Shown here: piece by piece, positions 63,301 through 64,000 of the stretch
Numbering within the stretch: the first letter of the stretch is position 1
Layout: every line of letters begins with the position of its first letter
Program-made: the position numbers and the translations under genes
Source: Mucilaginibacter empetricola
GTDB taxonomy: Bacteria > Bacteroidota > Bacteroidia > Sphingobacteriales > Sphingobacteriaceae
Assembly: GCF_024808665.1 (NCBI RefSeq)
Contig: NZ_JANUBZ010000010.1
Location: forward strand, 62,001 to 126,000
Reading direction: 5' to 3'
DNA length: 64,000 bases
The notes under the pieces: model-generated
Database searches by the model: none
Told to the model about the DNA's origin: nothing
Seen by the model: the letters and a program-made list of their open reading frames with translations, nothing else

Positions 63301-64000
63301 TTATTTTGCCTTTTTCAGCATAAACACTAATTCGTCTTTATCGGGCAGCTCCAGGTTGGCGGCACCGCTATCAAATACCATAGCCTGATAGCTTTGTGTA
63401 TTGAACTGTGGCCACACAGGCAAACCTTTTCCATTCGGGTTGCCGTTAGTAGCAAAATTCACCCAATAACTGCTCATTAAACGTGCCAGCTGATTGTCGA
63501 CCAGTTTCCAGGGTCTGTCCAAAAATTTCAGGTTATTCATCACATAAGCAACCTCGCCTGTATGGAATGCGCCATATTTTGCATATTCGGCGGTTGCGGG
63601 TAATTTGCGGGCAAAGTAATAAACATAAACCGGTGCTTTGCCTTGACTGCTTTGCAAGCTTGCCCATTTAAATCCCGACAGGGCAAAAGTCATATCCCTG
63701 CTTAACTTAACTTGCGACCGCGCGGCTTCTTCATCAGTATTGGCGGGGTAATACTTTAAAAACTCATCAGCATCAGCGCCGTATTGTTCTTTTGCTTGTT
63801 GAGTAAAAGCATCCTTGTTTTGAAAAGAGGAGATAAAACTCTCATCGGCATTCCAGCCGGTGAGCAGCGATACATTATTTTGTTTTCCTTCAGCAAAAAT
63901 TTGAGCTACGGTTTCGGACAATACATAACCGTCAACAATAGGCGAATAGCGTTCCGGTACCTTCATCAAATCCTCGGCCGGTACTCTTCTCAAATCATCT
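63301..64000 (-). CDS. Type-B carboxylesterase, C-terminal part only
   Basis: The frame is open to the right window edge, so the start and the nucleophilic serine are outside. The visible 233 residues are the C-terminal part of a carboxylesterase/para-nitrobenzyl esterase: NNVSLLTGWNADESF, the His region YGAFHTGEVAYVMNNLKFLD, then the conserved SYWVNFATNGNPNGKGLPVWP. The His of FHTGE is the catalytic His. It is convergent with the MarR gene, 11 bases apart. Confidence 0.85.
   Translation of the reverse strand, partial: DDLRRVPAEDLMKVPERYSPIVDGYVLSETVAQIFAEGKQNNVSLLTGWNADESFISSFQNKDAFTQQAKEQYGADADEFLKYYPANTDEEAARSQVKLSRDMTFALSGFKWASLQSSQGKAPVYVYYFARKLPATAEYAKYGAFHTGEVAYVMNNLKFLDRPWKLVDNQLARLMSSYWVNFATNGNPNGKGLPVWPQFNTQSYQAMVFDSGAANLELPDKDELVFMLKKAK

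Noticed and set aside
1..64000. CRISPR array or Cas genes
   Set aside because: No regularly spaced direct repeats and no Cas proteins were seen.

Overview
The window looks like a chromosome segment of a Bacteroidota bacterium of the Sphingobacteriaceae, most like Mucilaginibacter or Pedobacter. This is inferred from gene content: GH97 and GH30 glycosidases, a DUF5686 carboxypeptidase-regulatory-like protein, a bifunctional YncE/phosphatase, many interspersed palindromic repeats, and promoters that fit the Bacteroidota TAnnTTTG -7 motif. No species can be named from the sequence alone.

Bases 1 to about 13,500 are accessory DNA that looks like the right-hand part of an integrated mobilizable element. 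It abuts the 3' end of a tRNA-Asn(GTT) gene (13502-13575, minus strand), a common integration site. The element holds: a plus-strand group with a 5'-truncated coiled-coil protein, a DUF4407 membrane protein and a DUF4236/SH3 membrane protein (1-2971); a large nested inverted repeat (3243-3399); a leftward mobilization operon (mobC, relaxase, a membrane coiled-coil protein, an antitoxin and a zeta toxin, 7296 to 3524); a strong oriT candidate just upstream of mobC (7321-7385); a decayed Toprim primase gene (7429-7724); a helix-turn-helix protein; and a 351-residue protein of unknown function. No integrase lies in the window, so the other end of the element is outside it.

The main cargo is a compact four-gene anti-phage operon at 9847-13131: a canonical TIR protein, a 478-residue SIR2-SLOG protein (ThsA), a second TIR protein and a ThsB-type TIR protein. 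Genes are 2, 4 and 6 bases apart. This is a type I Thoeris system with three different TIR proteins feeding one SIR2-SLOG effector. The TIR proteins would make a cyclic-ADP-ribose-type signal on infection, the SLOG domain would bind it, and the SIR2 domain would then deplete NAD+. Each TIR keeps a candidate catalytic glutamate, and ThsA keeps the Asn and His expected of the NADase site. Two unusually perfect hairpins sit in the operon, one in the leader and one inside the last gene.

From 13,576 onward the sequence is ordinary core chromosome. It holds a PfkB kinase, a cytochrome b5-like protein, an ECF sigma factor, murB, a surface protein, the PBP1C/alpha-2-macroglobulin pair, a GH30/aldo-keto reductase/GlcG-like operon, a Crp-family regulator, a YncE/phosphatase, aldose epimerase, ClC channel, TetR/DHA2 efflux, a cation/proton antiporter, MgtC, DUF2252, a Gfo/Idh/MocA oxidoreductase, GH97, and an M23 peptidase/rbfA/lipoprotein/LolCE-type permease cluster. 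These are followed by an MBL hydrolase, a TlpA-like protein lacking its cysteines, oxyR and catalase, S1/P1 nuclease, a multi-PAS histidine kinase, a MarR-controlled MFS/DUF5686 locus and a truncated carboxylesterase. Three regulatory circuits can be read directly: an OxyR-type site upstream of catalase, a shared 17-base MarR-type operator at two promoters, and a TetR-type palindrome upstream of the DHA2 pump.
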